DNA from: JAAFJU01 sp043764895
GTDB taxonomy: Bacteria; Cyanobacteriota; Cyanobacteriia; Leptolyngbyales; Leptolyngbyaceae
NCBI GenBank assembly: GCA_043764895.1
Contig: JAYUJY010000150.1
Location: 1-22,818 of the forward strand
Length of the DNA stretch: 22,818 nucleotides
Direction of reading: 5' to 3'
Part shown: positions 6,172 through 12,839 of the stretch, in pieces
Layout of the letters: every line of letters begins with the position of its first letter
How positions within the stretch are numbered: position 1 is the stretch's first letter
Program-made: the position numbers and the translations under genes
Notes under the pieces: generated by a model
Databases searched by the model: none
Seen by the model: only the letters and a program-made list of their open reading frames with translations
Told to the model about the DNA's origin: nothing

Positions 6172-8175
6172 ATGTCTTTTGTTAGCGTTGAAAATGTCGA
6201 AAAGACGTTTAATCTCAATGGTGGAGGCACCTACGTTGCGCTCAAAGGGATTGATTTAAATATTGAAGCAGGCGAGTTTATTTCACTAATTGGTCACTCG
6301 GGTTGTGGGAAATCTACGCTGCTAAACATGGTCGCGGGACTCGATTTGCCAACCGAAGGAGTGGTGATGTTGCAAGGTGAAAAAATTCTGCGTCCCGGTC
6401 CCGATCGAATGGTTGTTTTCCAAAACTATTCGCTTCTCCCTTGGCTTACGGTGCGCGAGAACATTCGTCTAGCCGTAAAGAATGTTCTGACCGGGTTGTC
6501 GAAGGCTGAACAAGATGAAGTCGTCGAACAGCACATTGATTTAGTGGGCCTACGTCATGCCGCCGACAAGCCACCCCATCAACTCTCCGGTGGGATGAAA
6601 CAACGAGTTGCGATCGCTCGTGCATTATCCATCCGACCGAAGTTGCTGCTTCTAGATGAGCCGTTTGGGGCGCTAGATGCTCTGACGCGCGGCAATCTTC
6701 AAGAACAACTGATGAAAATATGTGAGGAAAACAAAGTCACGGCAATCATGGTAACGCACGATGTCGATGAAGCAATCTTACTCAGCGATCGCGTGGTGAT
6801 GCTAACCAATGGCCCAGAATCAAACATCGGTCAAATCCTAACCGTAGACATTCCTCGTCCCCGTAAGCGCATGGAAGTGGTCAACCATCCTCACTATTAC
6901 AGCTATCGCAGTGAGATTATTTACTTCCTAAATCAACAGAAATTGGTGAAGAAGTTACGATCGCGCAAACAGACTGTTTTGGCTAAGCATGGGCTAGAAA
7001 AGGTGAATCTCGAAATCGGGTTCCTGCCCTTAACCGCCTGTGCCCCGATCATCATTGCTAAGGAAAAAGGATTCTTCACCCATCACGGGTTAGATGAAGT
7101 GAACTTAGTCCGAGAATCAAGTTGGCGGGGAATTCAAGATGGCATCGCTGGGGGATATCTGGATGCGGCATTGATGCCCTCAGGTATGCCTGTTTGGATG
7201 ACCGTGGGGGGCATGGATAACAAGCCTATTCCTGTAGCGACATCGCTCACCCTAACGCGCAACGGAAATGCGATCGCCCTCGACAAACGTTTTGCAGATC
7301 AAGGGATTCGGACCCTCAGCGATCTCAAGCGATTCCTAAGAGAAACGCCGGATAAAAAGCATATCTTTGGCGTCGCCCATGTTGCGTCATCGCATAATCT
7401 ATTACTACGCTATTGGCTCGCCGCAGGTGGAATTGACCCGGACAAAGAGGTCGAAATTCTTCCTTTGCCGCCTGCACAAATGATCGCTAACTTGCAGTCA
7501 GGAACAATAGATGGGTATTCAATAGGCGAACCCTGGGCAACACGGGCAGTAGTCGAAGGAATCGGCTATGAAATTGCAACCGATATTGAAATATGGGACG
7601 GGCATCCGGGTAAGGTGCTAGGCGTTCAGGAAGAGTGGGCTTTGAAATATCCCAATACCCATGTGGCCTTGGTTAAAGCATTGCTTGAAGCCTGTAAATA
7701 CTGTGCCGATCCGGCTAATCATGCAGAAGTGAGAGAAATTTTATCTCAAGCAGAATACTTAGCGATGGACCATGAATACATCTACCTGAGTGATGAACAG
7801 CAGGCCACTTGTAGCGTGACCAATGACAATCGCCAATTGTCCCATCACATCTTCTTCGGTGGATCAGCCAATCGTCCTAGTCGGACTGAAAACCTGTGGT
7901 TGATGACGCAGCTAGCTCGTTGGGGAGATATTGCATTCCCTCGCAATTGGGTAGAAGTTCTAGAACGGGTGTGTAAAGTGGGGGTCTTTAGTATTGCGGC
8001 GCGGGAGTTGGGTCTTTCCGAACTTGCGAACTATAGTCGTGGCGCGATCGAACTCTTTGATGGCCATAAGTTTACGGCTGAAGATCCGATCAGTTATTTG
8101 AATAACCTCGAAATTAAGCATGACGTTTACATGGCAGATGTGATGTTGGATGTTCCCATGCCAAAAGCAGCTTAG
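6172..8175 (+). CDS. cmpC: ABC ATPase fused to a CmpA-like binding domain (CmpC)
   Basis: The product is a 667-aa fusion, the usual architecture and length for CmpC/NrtC. Residues 1-260 form an ABC ATPase: Walker A GHSGCGKST (41-49), signature LSGGMKQR (138-145), Walker B LLLLDEP (158-164) and H-loop H196 in VTHD. Residues from about 277 to 650 form a cytoplasmic domain homologous to the CmpA/NrtA binding protein, starting LEIGFLPLTACAPIIIAKEKGFF-like and including EPWATRAV. In NrtC the corresponding domain is regulatory, so it probably senses a substrate or signal inside the cell. It has no signal peptide. It pairs with CmpD to drive the CmpB permease. The ATG has TAGGAG just upstream. No motif is missing. 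Confidence 0.87.
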   Translation: MSFVSVENVEKTFNLNGGGTYVALKGIDLNIEAGEFISLIGHSGCGKSTLLNMVAGLDLPTEGVVMLQGEKILRPGPDRMVVFQNYSLLPWLTVRENIRLAVKNVLTGLSKAEQDEVVEQHIDLVGLRHAADKPPHQLSGGMKQRVAIARALSIRPKLLLLDEPFGALDALTRGNLQEQLMKICEENKVTAIMVTHDVDEAILLSDRVVMLTNGPESNIGQILTVDIPRPRKRMEVVNHPHYYSYRSEIIYFLNQQKLVKKLRSRKQTVLAKHGLEKVNLEIGFLPLTACAPIIIAKEKGFFTHHGLDEVNLVRESSWRGIQDGIAGGYLDAALMPSGMPVWMTVGGMDNKPIPVATSLTLTRNGNAIALDKRFADQGIRTLSDLKRFLRETPDKKHIFGVAHVASSHNLLLRYWLAAGGIDPDKEVEILPLPPAQMIANLQSGTIDGYSIGEPWATRAVVEGIGYEIATDIEIWDGHPGKVLGVQEEWALKYPNTHVALVKALLEACKYCADPANHAEVREILSQAEYLAMDHEYIYLSDEQQATCSVTNDNRQLSHHIFFGGSANRPSRTENLWLMTQLARWGDIAFPRNWVEVLERVCKVGVFSIAARELGLSELANYSRGAIELFDGHKFTAEDPISYLNNLEIKHDVYMADVMLDVPMPKAA

Positions 8176-8217
8176 ATCGATTTTTATCGCCTGATTCTAT
8201 CGCCACAGGAGCACATG

Positions 8218-9078
8218 ATGCAAACGCTAAAAACAACAAATAATGCAATGTCCACGACAACCCGACCCATCATGACCGCGCCGACCGAAAGCGGCTTTCT
8301 GGAAATCAAGAATGTCAAGAAAAGTTTTCCGATCGCCGATGATCAGGAATATGTTGTTCTTGATGGCGTCAATCTAACGGTCAATCAGGGTGAATTTGTC
8401 TGTCTGATCGGGCATTCCGGTTGCGGTAAATCCACCTTGCTCAATATGGTTAGTGGATTCTCCAAGCCAACCACAGGCACCGTGACGCTCAAGGGCAAAC
8501 CGATTATGGGTCCCGGTCCCGATCGGATGGTGGTCTTCCAAGGCTATGCACTCCTGCCTTGGTTGACGGCTTACCAAAATGTCTATTTAGCCGTTAATGC
8601 GGTCTATCCCGAAAAGTCAAAGGGTGAAAAAGATGAAATTGTCATCGCTCACCTGAAAATGGTTGGACTGATGGAAGCAAAAGATAAAACACCCCCCCAG
8701 ATTTCAGGGGGAATGAAACAACGGGTCGCAATCGCCCGCGCGCTAGCGATTCGTCCCGAGGTGTTGGTCTTGGATGAACCCTTCGGCGCATTGGATGCGA
8801 TTACCAAAGAAGAATTGCAGGAGGAATTGCTAAAAATTTGGAACAATACTCGTAATACTGTTCTGATGATTACTCATGACATTGATGAAGCGTTATTTCT
8901 TGCGGACAAAATCGTGATGATGACGAACGGGCCATCGGCAGAAATCGGAGAAGTGATAGAAGTTCCTTTCAAACGTCCGCGCGATCGGGCACGTATTATG
9001 GAAATGCCGGAATACTACAAAGTTCGCAACTACGTATTGGATTATCTGTATAACCGTTTTGCCCATGATGTCGATTAG
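8218..9078 (+). CDS. cmpD: Bicarbonate ABC transporter ATPase (CmpD)
   Basis: This stand-alone ABC ATPase is the partner of the CmpC nucleotide-binding domain. Numbered from the ATG at 8215, Walker A GHSGCGKST is 66-74, signature ISGGMKQR 163-170, Walker B VLVLDEP 183-189 and the H-loop THD has H221. The ATPase domain begins after about 27 poorly conserved residues. Two adjacent ATGs (8215 and 8218) follow AGGAG at 8207-8211. I prefer 8218 because its spacing (6 nt) is better than that of 8215 (3 nt); a third in-frame ATG at 8248 is also possible. It starts about 40 bp after cmpC and closes the operon ahead of a strong terminator. It clearly resembles the ATPase half of CmpC, indicating paralogues from duplication. 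Confidence 0.86.
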   Translation: MQTLKTTNNAMSTTTRPIMTAPTESGFLEIKNVKKSFPIADDQEYVVLDGVNLTVNQGEFVCLIGHSGCGKSTLLNMVSGFSKPTTGTVTLKGKPIMGPGPDRMVVFQGYALLPWLTAYQNVYLAVNAVYPEKSKGEKDEIVIAHLKMVGLMEAKDKTPPQISGGMKQRVAIARALAIRPEVLVLDEPFGALDAITKEELQEELLKIWNNTRNTVLMITHDIDEALFLADKIVMMTNGPSAEIGEVIEVPFKRPRDRARIMEMPEYYKVRNYVLDYLYNRFAHDVD

Positions 9079-9099
9079 CCGACGCAACGGTAATCAGTG

Positions 9100-9146
9100 A
9101 AATGCCCGATCGTCGAGATTAAAAAGTCTGGCGATCGGGCATTTTT
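9100..9146 (+). terminator. Rho-independent-like terminator after cmpD
   Basis: Arms AAATGCCCGATCG (9100-9112) and CGATCGGGCATTT (9132-9144) pair perfectly over 13 bp, with a 19-nt loop and a T-run ending at 9146. It begins 22 bp after the cmpD stop codon. The convergent ferredoxin gene ends at 9184, so it may serve both strands. Confidence 0.8.
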
Positions 9147-9183
9147 CGACCTGTTATGGTTAAATCCAAGTCGTCAATTAAAC

Positions 9184-9588
9184 TTAGAAACTCGTCACAA
9201 TAGCACTGGTTGGGCAAGTAGGGACACATTGTTCACAGACAATGCACCGCGATCGGGTAAAAACCAGCATCGCCGTTTCGGGGTCTAAGGTCAGCGCCTC
9301 GGTGGGACAGACGCCCGTACAGAGTCCGCAGTGAACGCAAAGGTCGTCGTCGATGGAAATTTCGCGGCTGGCAAAGGAAACATTGATATCTTGGGTGCGC
9401 ATCCATTCTATAGCGGCATCAAGCGCATCAATGTCACCCGAAAGTTCCACCACGAGCTTCCCGATTTGGTTGGGGGTGACTTGGGCGCGAATGATATTGG
9501 CCGCAACGTTAAAATCCTTGGCCAGTCGGTACGTGACAGGCATTTGGACGTAGCGGCGGGGAAAGGTCAGAGTGACTCGTTTTTTCAC
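9184..9588 (-). CDS. NIL-domain 2[4Fe-4S] ferredoxin
   Basis: The product is a 134-aa cytoplasmic protein. Residues 1-75 are a NIL domain, the small ligand-binding-like domain also found at the C-terminus of methionine ABC transporter ATPases. Residues 80-134 are a bacterial-type ferredoxin domain with two complete cluster motifs: C84, C87, C90, C94-Pro and C115, C118, C121, C125-Pro. Such NIL-ferredoxins are widespread in cyanobacteria. A role in sulfur or sulfur-amino-acid metabolism is suggested by the NIL domain and by homologues linked to homocysteine synthesis in methanogens, but is unproven here. The start is GTG at 9588; no good ribosome binding site is visible. It is convergent with cmpD and divergent from ycf20. 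Confidence 0.9.
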   Translation of the reverse strand: MKKRVTLTFPRRYVQMPVTYRLAKDFNVAANIIRAQVTPNQIGKLVVELSGDIDALDAAIEWMRTQDINVSFASREISIDDDLCVHCGLCTGVCPTEALTLDPETAMLVFTRSRCIVCEQCVPTCPTSAIVTSF

Positions 9589-9655
9589 TGGGTTTTAATT
9601 GCGATCGTTTTGCGGCAATTTTGTCACGGGGGATATGGTCTCCCTGGCTTAGGAA

Positions 9656-9661
9656 TATAAT
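9656..9661 (+). promoter_or_regulatory. Possible -10 box for ycf20
   Basis: A consensus TATAAT lies 36-41 bp before the ycf20 ATG. No -35 box is seen at the normal distance; TTGTCA at 9621-9626 is too far upstream. It may be activator-dependent or fortuitous. Confidence 0.35.
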
Positions 9662-9696
9662 AATCTGAATGTAGATCTTTCCGCGCCCAAAGTTCT

Positions 9697-10029
9697 ATGC
9701 AAGATACCCGACTGAATCGAATTTTGAACGAATCAGGTCTCCGCGTTGAGAGCTGGTTTCGTAATCCCTGGAAACGACTGACTGGCCTGACGATCGCGCT
9801 TTTGTTTGGGTTCCTGCTCGGGAATATTACGAGCACGACGGCTGGACAGTCGGCCAACTACGATGCGTGGGTTGCGGCGGCCTTGATGACCATTATTGAA
9901 TCAATCAACTTTTTGGCCTATCGCGGAAAGCTGTTTGTGGCCCGATCGTTCAGCCTAGATGCGCTCAACTCATTAAAAGTTGGGTTTGTCTACAGTTTTC
10001 TCTTAGATGCCCTTAAGCTTGGAAGCTAA
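9697..10029 (+). CDS. ycf20: Ycf20-like DUF565 membrane protein
   Basis: The product is 110 aa, of the DUF565/Ycf20 family conserved in cyanobacteria and plastids. The layout fits: a short soluble N-terminus with a RLNRIL motif, a hydrophobic segment at about residues 29-47 (ALLFGFLLGN), a second around 60-76 (AALMTIIESINFLAY), and a third toward the C-terminus ending in a 'SLKVGFVYSFLLDALKLGS' tail (92-110). Plastid Ycf20 homologues have been linked to non-photochemical quenching in green algae; the cyanobacterial function is not established. It stands alone, with its own possible -10 box upstream and weak hairpins downstream. The family call is firm; function is unknown. Confidence 0.88.
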   Translation: MQDTRLNRILNESGLRVESWFRNPWKRLTGLTIALLFGFLLGNITSTTAGQSANYDAWVAAALMTIIESINFLAYRGKLFVARSFSLDALNSLKVGFVYSFLLDALKLGS

Positions 10030-10050
10030 ATCCTCCCTCCATCTCGGAAA

Positions 10051-10101
10051 ACGGTTAGGACCGTGAATTTTAGAAAAATTAAGCATTAAACCTTAATTTT
10101 C
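10051..10101 (+). terminator. Weak hairpins after ycf20, possible terminator
   Basis: ACGGT-TAGG-ACCGT (10051-10064) is followed by an AT-rich stem with arms at 10073-10083 and 10092-10101 (GAAAATTAAG against CTTAATTTTC). Neither has a strong GC stem plus a T-run, so termination is tentative. The rest of the 241-bp gap to the next gene shows nothing I can name. Confidence 0.3.
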
Positions 10102-10270
10102 GCCCCTCCGAAGGATGACAAGCCTGAAAATACCATCCGTAAGAAATAATCAATTTGGATAGATTTCAACTGATTTTCTCCGGAAGAGAGAGATTGTGTT
10201 AAAAACTGATACAAGGCGTTTTTACGTCGGGCCAATAGCGCCTAATTTAGCGCTTAATTTTCAATAGTTA

Positions 10271-10852
10271 ATGACCACTACCCTTAACAAACGGCAATCT
10301 ATGTTGAATAAAACAATGCTCATGAGCTTAACAATCGCGTTGGGCACCTTTGGGATGATCCCTCCAATTCTGGCAGCCGGAACCTCACCCGTCCCCTCAT
10401 CCTCAGTCCCGATCGTGCAGACCTCTGATGGGGTTCCTCAAACCACCTGTAAACTTGCCCTGGTCGCACAAGCTCAGAATCCAGTGACTTACGGCTCTGA
10501 AAAACTTGTGGGCCGCGTTTACAACGTCGTCGGCAGCATGGTTTACCTGGAGCTAGACGATGGAACCACCACAGTGACGACCCTTTCCATGTGGGAAAAG
10601 GGAAGACTGGGCAACATTATTGGACGTCGCATCGTGGTCACACCTTACTACTGCAACCGCGCGAATTTGGACACGACGCTGAAGTGGACGCCAGCAAAGG
10701 CCATTGAAGTTCCGCCGCTCACCTTCAGCAACTCGTCCCCCGTTACCCCGCCCCTCACGCCTCGCCCTGAGATGACGCCAGCACCTGTGGCAACGCCCGT
10801 AGAAACACCCATGCCAGCCCAACAGCCTGAGATTATCCCTCAGACTTGGTAG
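10271..10852 (+). CDS. Exported protein of unknown function with Pro-rich tail
   Basis: I do not recognise this 193-aa protein. Residues 1-36 look like a signal peptide with cleavage near LAA-G (35-36); the true start could be one of the internal Met codons (11, 16 or 18), because the basic region precedes the hydrophobic core at 16-34. The mature part has a low-complexity Ser/Pro start and a compact domain of about 60 residues (70-130) that looks all-beta: KLVGRVYNVVGSMVYLEL, a DDGTTTV turn and IIGRRIVVTPYYC. Two cysteines, C60 and C128, flank it and could form a disulfide. The last 45 residues are Pro/Thr-rich. It lies about 156 bp upstream of the L,D-transpeptidase, on the same strand; both are exported with Pro-rich regions, so a cell-wall role is possible but only inferred. 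Confidence 0.75.
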   Translation: MTTTLNKRQSMLNKTMLMSLTIALGTFGMIPPILAAGTSPVPSSSVPIVQTSDGVPQTTCKLALVAQAQNPVTYGSEKLVGRVYNVVGSMVYLELDDGTTTVTTLSMWEKGRLGNIIGRRIVVTPYYCNRANLDTTLKWTPAKAIEVPPLTFSNSSPVTPPLTPRPEMTPAPVATPVETPMPAQQPEIIPQTW

Positions 10853-10869
10853 GTTAAATCCATCATCAG

Positions 10870-10903
10870 TCAATCATTCATAGACTTCAATCATTCATAG
10901 ACT
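10870..10903. repeat. 17-bp perfect tandem duplication
   Basis: TCAATCATTCATAGACT is repeated twice exactly, at 10870-10886 and 10887-10903. It lies in the leader between the exported protein and the L,D-transpeptidase and follows the stop codon of the former. It is probably a recent slippage duplication. No function is evident. Confidence 0.7.
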
Positions 10904-11008
10904 ATGGGGAACCAAATCTTCGGAGTTGCGTTCCTTATTTTTAAGGTTAGATTTGTGTTCAAGCGACGTTCAAGCTTCTTAATTCTATTTTTAGTTCAGG
11001 TGGATGAA

Positions 11009-11776
11009 ATGGCAATGTCACAGTGGATCAGCGGTGGACGATCGGGACTCCTATTAGGTCTTTGGATGACGATGGGCAGTGCCGCCGCGATCGCTCAATC
11101 GAGTCCCACGGTTCCATTATCAGGTGAACCCACTCCGCTCCCAAAAGTCGAAACTATTATCATCCTTCCGACCCGAACCGCCCAGCAGCCCGCCATTCCA
11201 GCACCAGTTCCAGTAGTCGTTCCAACCATCGTTCCGACCGTCGTTCCAACGGTTCAACCCACCCTTACCCCAACGGTTCAACCCACCGTCACCCCAACGG
11301 TTCAACCGACGATCGCCCCCACCGTAACCCCACCTCCAACGGTTCAACCCACCGTCGCCCCCACCGTCAAACCTGCGCCCGTGGAAGAGTCCGTGCGACT
11401 CGTGGTGCAACGGAGCCAACGCCGAGTCGTCGTGTACAAGGGCAAAAAAGTGGTGGCTAAGTACCCGATCGCTGTGGGTAAACCGGGCTGGGAAACGCCG
11501 ATCGGAGCATTCACGGTGATCAATAAAGAAGAAGACCCGATCTTTAAAAGTTTCAAAACCGGAATCATCATCGAACCCGGACCCGATAATCCCTTAGGTG
11601 TGCGCTGGATTGGCATCTGGACCGACGGCAAGACTCAACTGGGCTTCCATGGCACCGACCAACCCGAACTTATTGGAAAAGCCGTCTCCCATGGTTGTAT
11701 CCGGATGCACAACAAAGATGTGATTGCGCTTTACAAGTACGTAGCGATCGGGACCGTGGTTCAGGTGGATCCTTAG
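11009..11776 (+). CDS. L,D-transpeptidase (YkuD domain) with Pro-Thr repeat linker
   Basis: This peptidoglycan-remodelling enzyme forms or exchanges 3-3 crosslinks or attaches proteins to peptide stems, acting in the periplasm. I choose the ATG at 11009 (255 aa): it follows AGGTGGA at a good distance and opens directly into a signal peptide (1-30, ending AAAIAQ). An upstream in-frame ATG at 10904 would add 35 residues rich in hydrophobic and basic residues and seems less likely. Residues 63-125 are a Pro/Thr/Val repeat (VQPTVTPT-type), probably a wall-spanning spacer. The YkuD domain is about 128-255, with the catalytic motif complete: H214, then SHGCIRMH (227-234) with H228, C230 and R232. 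The gene lies between the Pro-rich exported protein and glyQ. Confidence 0.9.
   Translation: MAMSQWISGGRSGLLLGLWMTMGSAAAIAQSSPTVPLSGEPTPLPKVETIIILPTRTAQQPAIPAPVPVVVPTIVPTVVPTVQPTLTPTVQPTVTPTVQPTIAPTVTPPPTVQPTVAPTVKPAPVEESVRLVVQRSQRRVVVYKGKKVVAKYPIAVGKPGWETPIGAFTVINKEEDPIFKSFKTGIIIEPGPDNPLGVRWIGIWTDGKTQLGFHGTDQPELIGKAVSHGCIRMHNKDVIALYKYVAIGTVVQVDP
11246..11359. repeat. 24-bp repeats encoding the Pro-Thr linker
   Basis: Units beginning CCAACGGTTCAACC start at 11246, 11270 and 11294 in direct tandem, with a fourth at 11336. Each encodes an 8-residue Pro/Thr unit of the L,D-transpeptidase linker. Copy number is likely to vary between strains by slippage. Confidence 0.75.
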
Positions 11777-11861
11777 GTGGATTCGGGTAGTTTAAGAGAC
11801 CGATCGTCCCCTTTTCCCTCACAATAGAAGACGGTTGTTTTTTTCGGGAGACCCCAGCGCT

Positions 11862-12743
11862 GTGAACTTTCAGTCCGTTATTTCAGCATTGAATCAATTT
11901 TGGAGCGATCGTGGGTGCCTGATCATGCAGCCCTACGATACCGAAAAAGGCGCAGGCACCAAGAGTCCTCACACGTTCTTGCGGGCCATAGGGCCGGAAC
12001 CCTGGTCGGTGGCCTATGCTGAACCCTGTCGGCGACCGGGCGATGGGCGCTACGGCGAAAACCCGAATCGCTGGCAGCATTACTATCAGTACCAAGTGCT
12101 GATTAAACCCTCTCCCGAAAATATCCAAGATCTCTATCTCGACTCCCTGCGCGTCTTGGGGATTCAGCCGGAAGATCACGATATTCGCTTCGTCGAAGAT
12201 AATTGGGAAGATGCGGCAGTGGGCGCGTGGGGCTGCGGCTGGGAAGTCTGGCTCGACGGGATGGAAGTGACGCAGTTTACCTACTTCCAGCAGTGCGGCG
12301 GCATCGACTGCAAGCCCGTCTCCGTCGAAATCACCTACGGTCTCGAACGCCTGAGCATGTACCTCCAAGGAGTCAACTCAATGGCCGATATCCAGTGGAA
12401 TGACTATCTGACCTACGGCGACATCTTCCTTCAAGGCGAAATCGAAGAGTCTACCTACAACTTTGAAGCATCGGACTCAGACTTGCTATTCAAACTCTTT
12501 GACCTCTACGAAACAGAAGCCGATCGCTTGATGAAGCTTGAACTCGTGCTGCCGTCCTTCAGTTTTGTGCTCAAGTGCTCACACACGTTCAACTTATTGG
12601 ATGCACGCGGCGTCATCTCCGTCACCGAGCGCACCCGCTACATCACCAAAGTCCGCAACTTGTCCAAACAAATCGCCACCCTGCACTTCAACAAGCGTGA
12701 AAGCCTCGGGTTTCCGCTGCTAAAAGCAGGCGTTGAGAAGTGA
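11862..12743 (+). CDS. glyQ: Glycine--tRNA ligase alpha subunit
   Basis: This is the alpha subunit of the bacterial (alpha-beta)2 glycyl-tRNA synthetase, which charges tRNA-Gly in the cytoplasm with the beta subunit GlyS. The 293-aa product matches the usual length of about 290-300. Diagnostic stretches include FQSVI..LNQFW, MQPYDTEKGAGT, RAIGPEPW, CRRPGDGRYGENPNR, FVEDNWE, WLDGMEVTQFTYFQQCGG and EITYGLERL. I choose the GTG at 11862 because it places the conserved NFQSVI at residue 2, as in homologues. A TTG at 11835 would add nine unrelated residues. GGGAG (11846-11850) lies upstream. No glyS is in the window, normal for cyanobacteria where the subunit genes are often separate. Confidence 0.96.
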   Translation: MNFQSVISALNQFWSDRGCLIMQPYDTEKGAGTKSPHTFLRAIGPEPWSVAYAEPCRRPGDGRYGENPNRWQHYYQYQVLIKPSPENIQDLYLDSLRVLGIQPEDHDIRFVEDNWEDAAVGAWGCGWEVWLDGMEVTQFTYFQQCGGIDCKPVSVEITYGLERLSMYLQGVNSMADIQWNDYLTYGDIFLQGEIEESTYNFEASDSDLLFKLFDLYETEADRLMKLELVLPSFSFVLKCSHTFNLLDARGVISVTERTRYITKVRNLSKQIATLHFNKRESLGFPLLKAGVEK

Positions 12744-12834
12744 GAATTGAGAATGCAGAATGTTGAATTAAGACCTAGACTTTGACTGCTTAGTTCAACA
12801 TTCTCAATTCAACATTCTCAATTCAACATTCTCA
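12742..12834. repeat. Inverted and tandem repeats between convergent glyQ and pilT
   Basis: TTCAACATTCTCAA occurs in tandem at 12794-12807 and 12808-12821, with a third, incomplete unit to 12833. The left part (12742-12769) carries the inverse: GAATGTTGAA (12758-12767) pairs perfectly with TTCAACATTC (12794-12803) over 10 bp, and GAGAATTGAGAATG can pair with the remaining units. The hairpin sits between convergent genes, so it could end both transcripts, although there is no T-run. This composition also matches a common dispersed cyanobacterial repeat type (ATTCAACATTC..), from memory. Confidence 0.65.
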
Positions 12835-12839
12835 CCTCC

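Noticed and set aside
3674..9078. Reading the operon as nitrate transport nrtABCD
   Set aside because: The gene order is the same for both, but the divergent CmpR-like regulator, the pocket residues and the absence of nirA and narB favour cmp. It is kept as an alternative.
10904..11008. N-terminal extension of the L,D-transpeptidase from the ATG at 10904
   Set aside because: The extra 35 residues would bury the signal peptide; the ATG at 11009 has a better ribosome binding site.
11120..11419. Gly/Trp/Asn-rich antisense ORF
   Set aside because: Its repeats are the reverse translation of the Pro-Thr linker repeats in the L,D-transpeptidase gene.
11835..11861. TTG start for glyQ
   Set aside because: GlyQ proteins begin at the conserved NFQSVI, which the GTG at 11862 provides.
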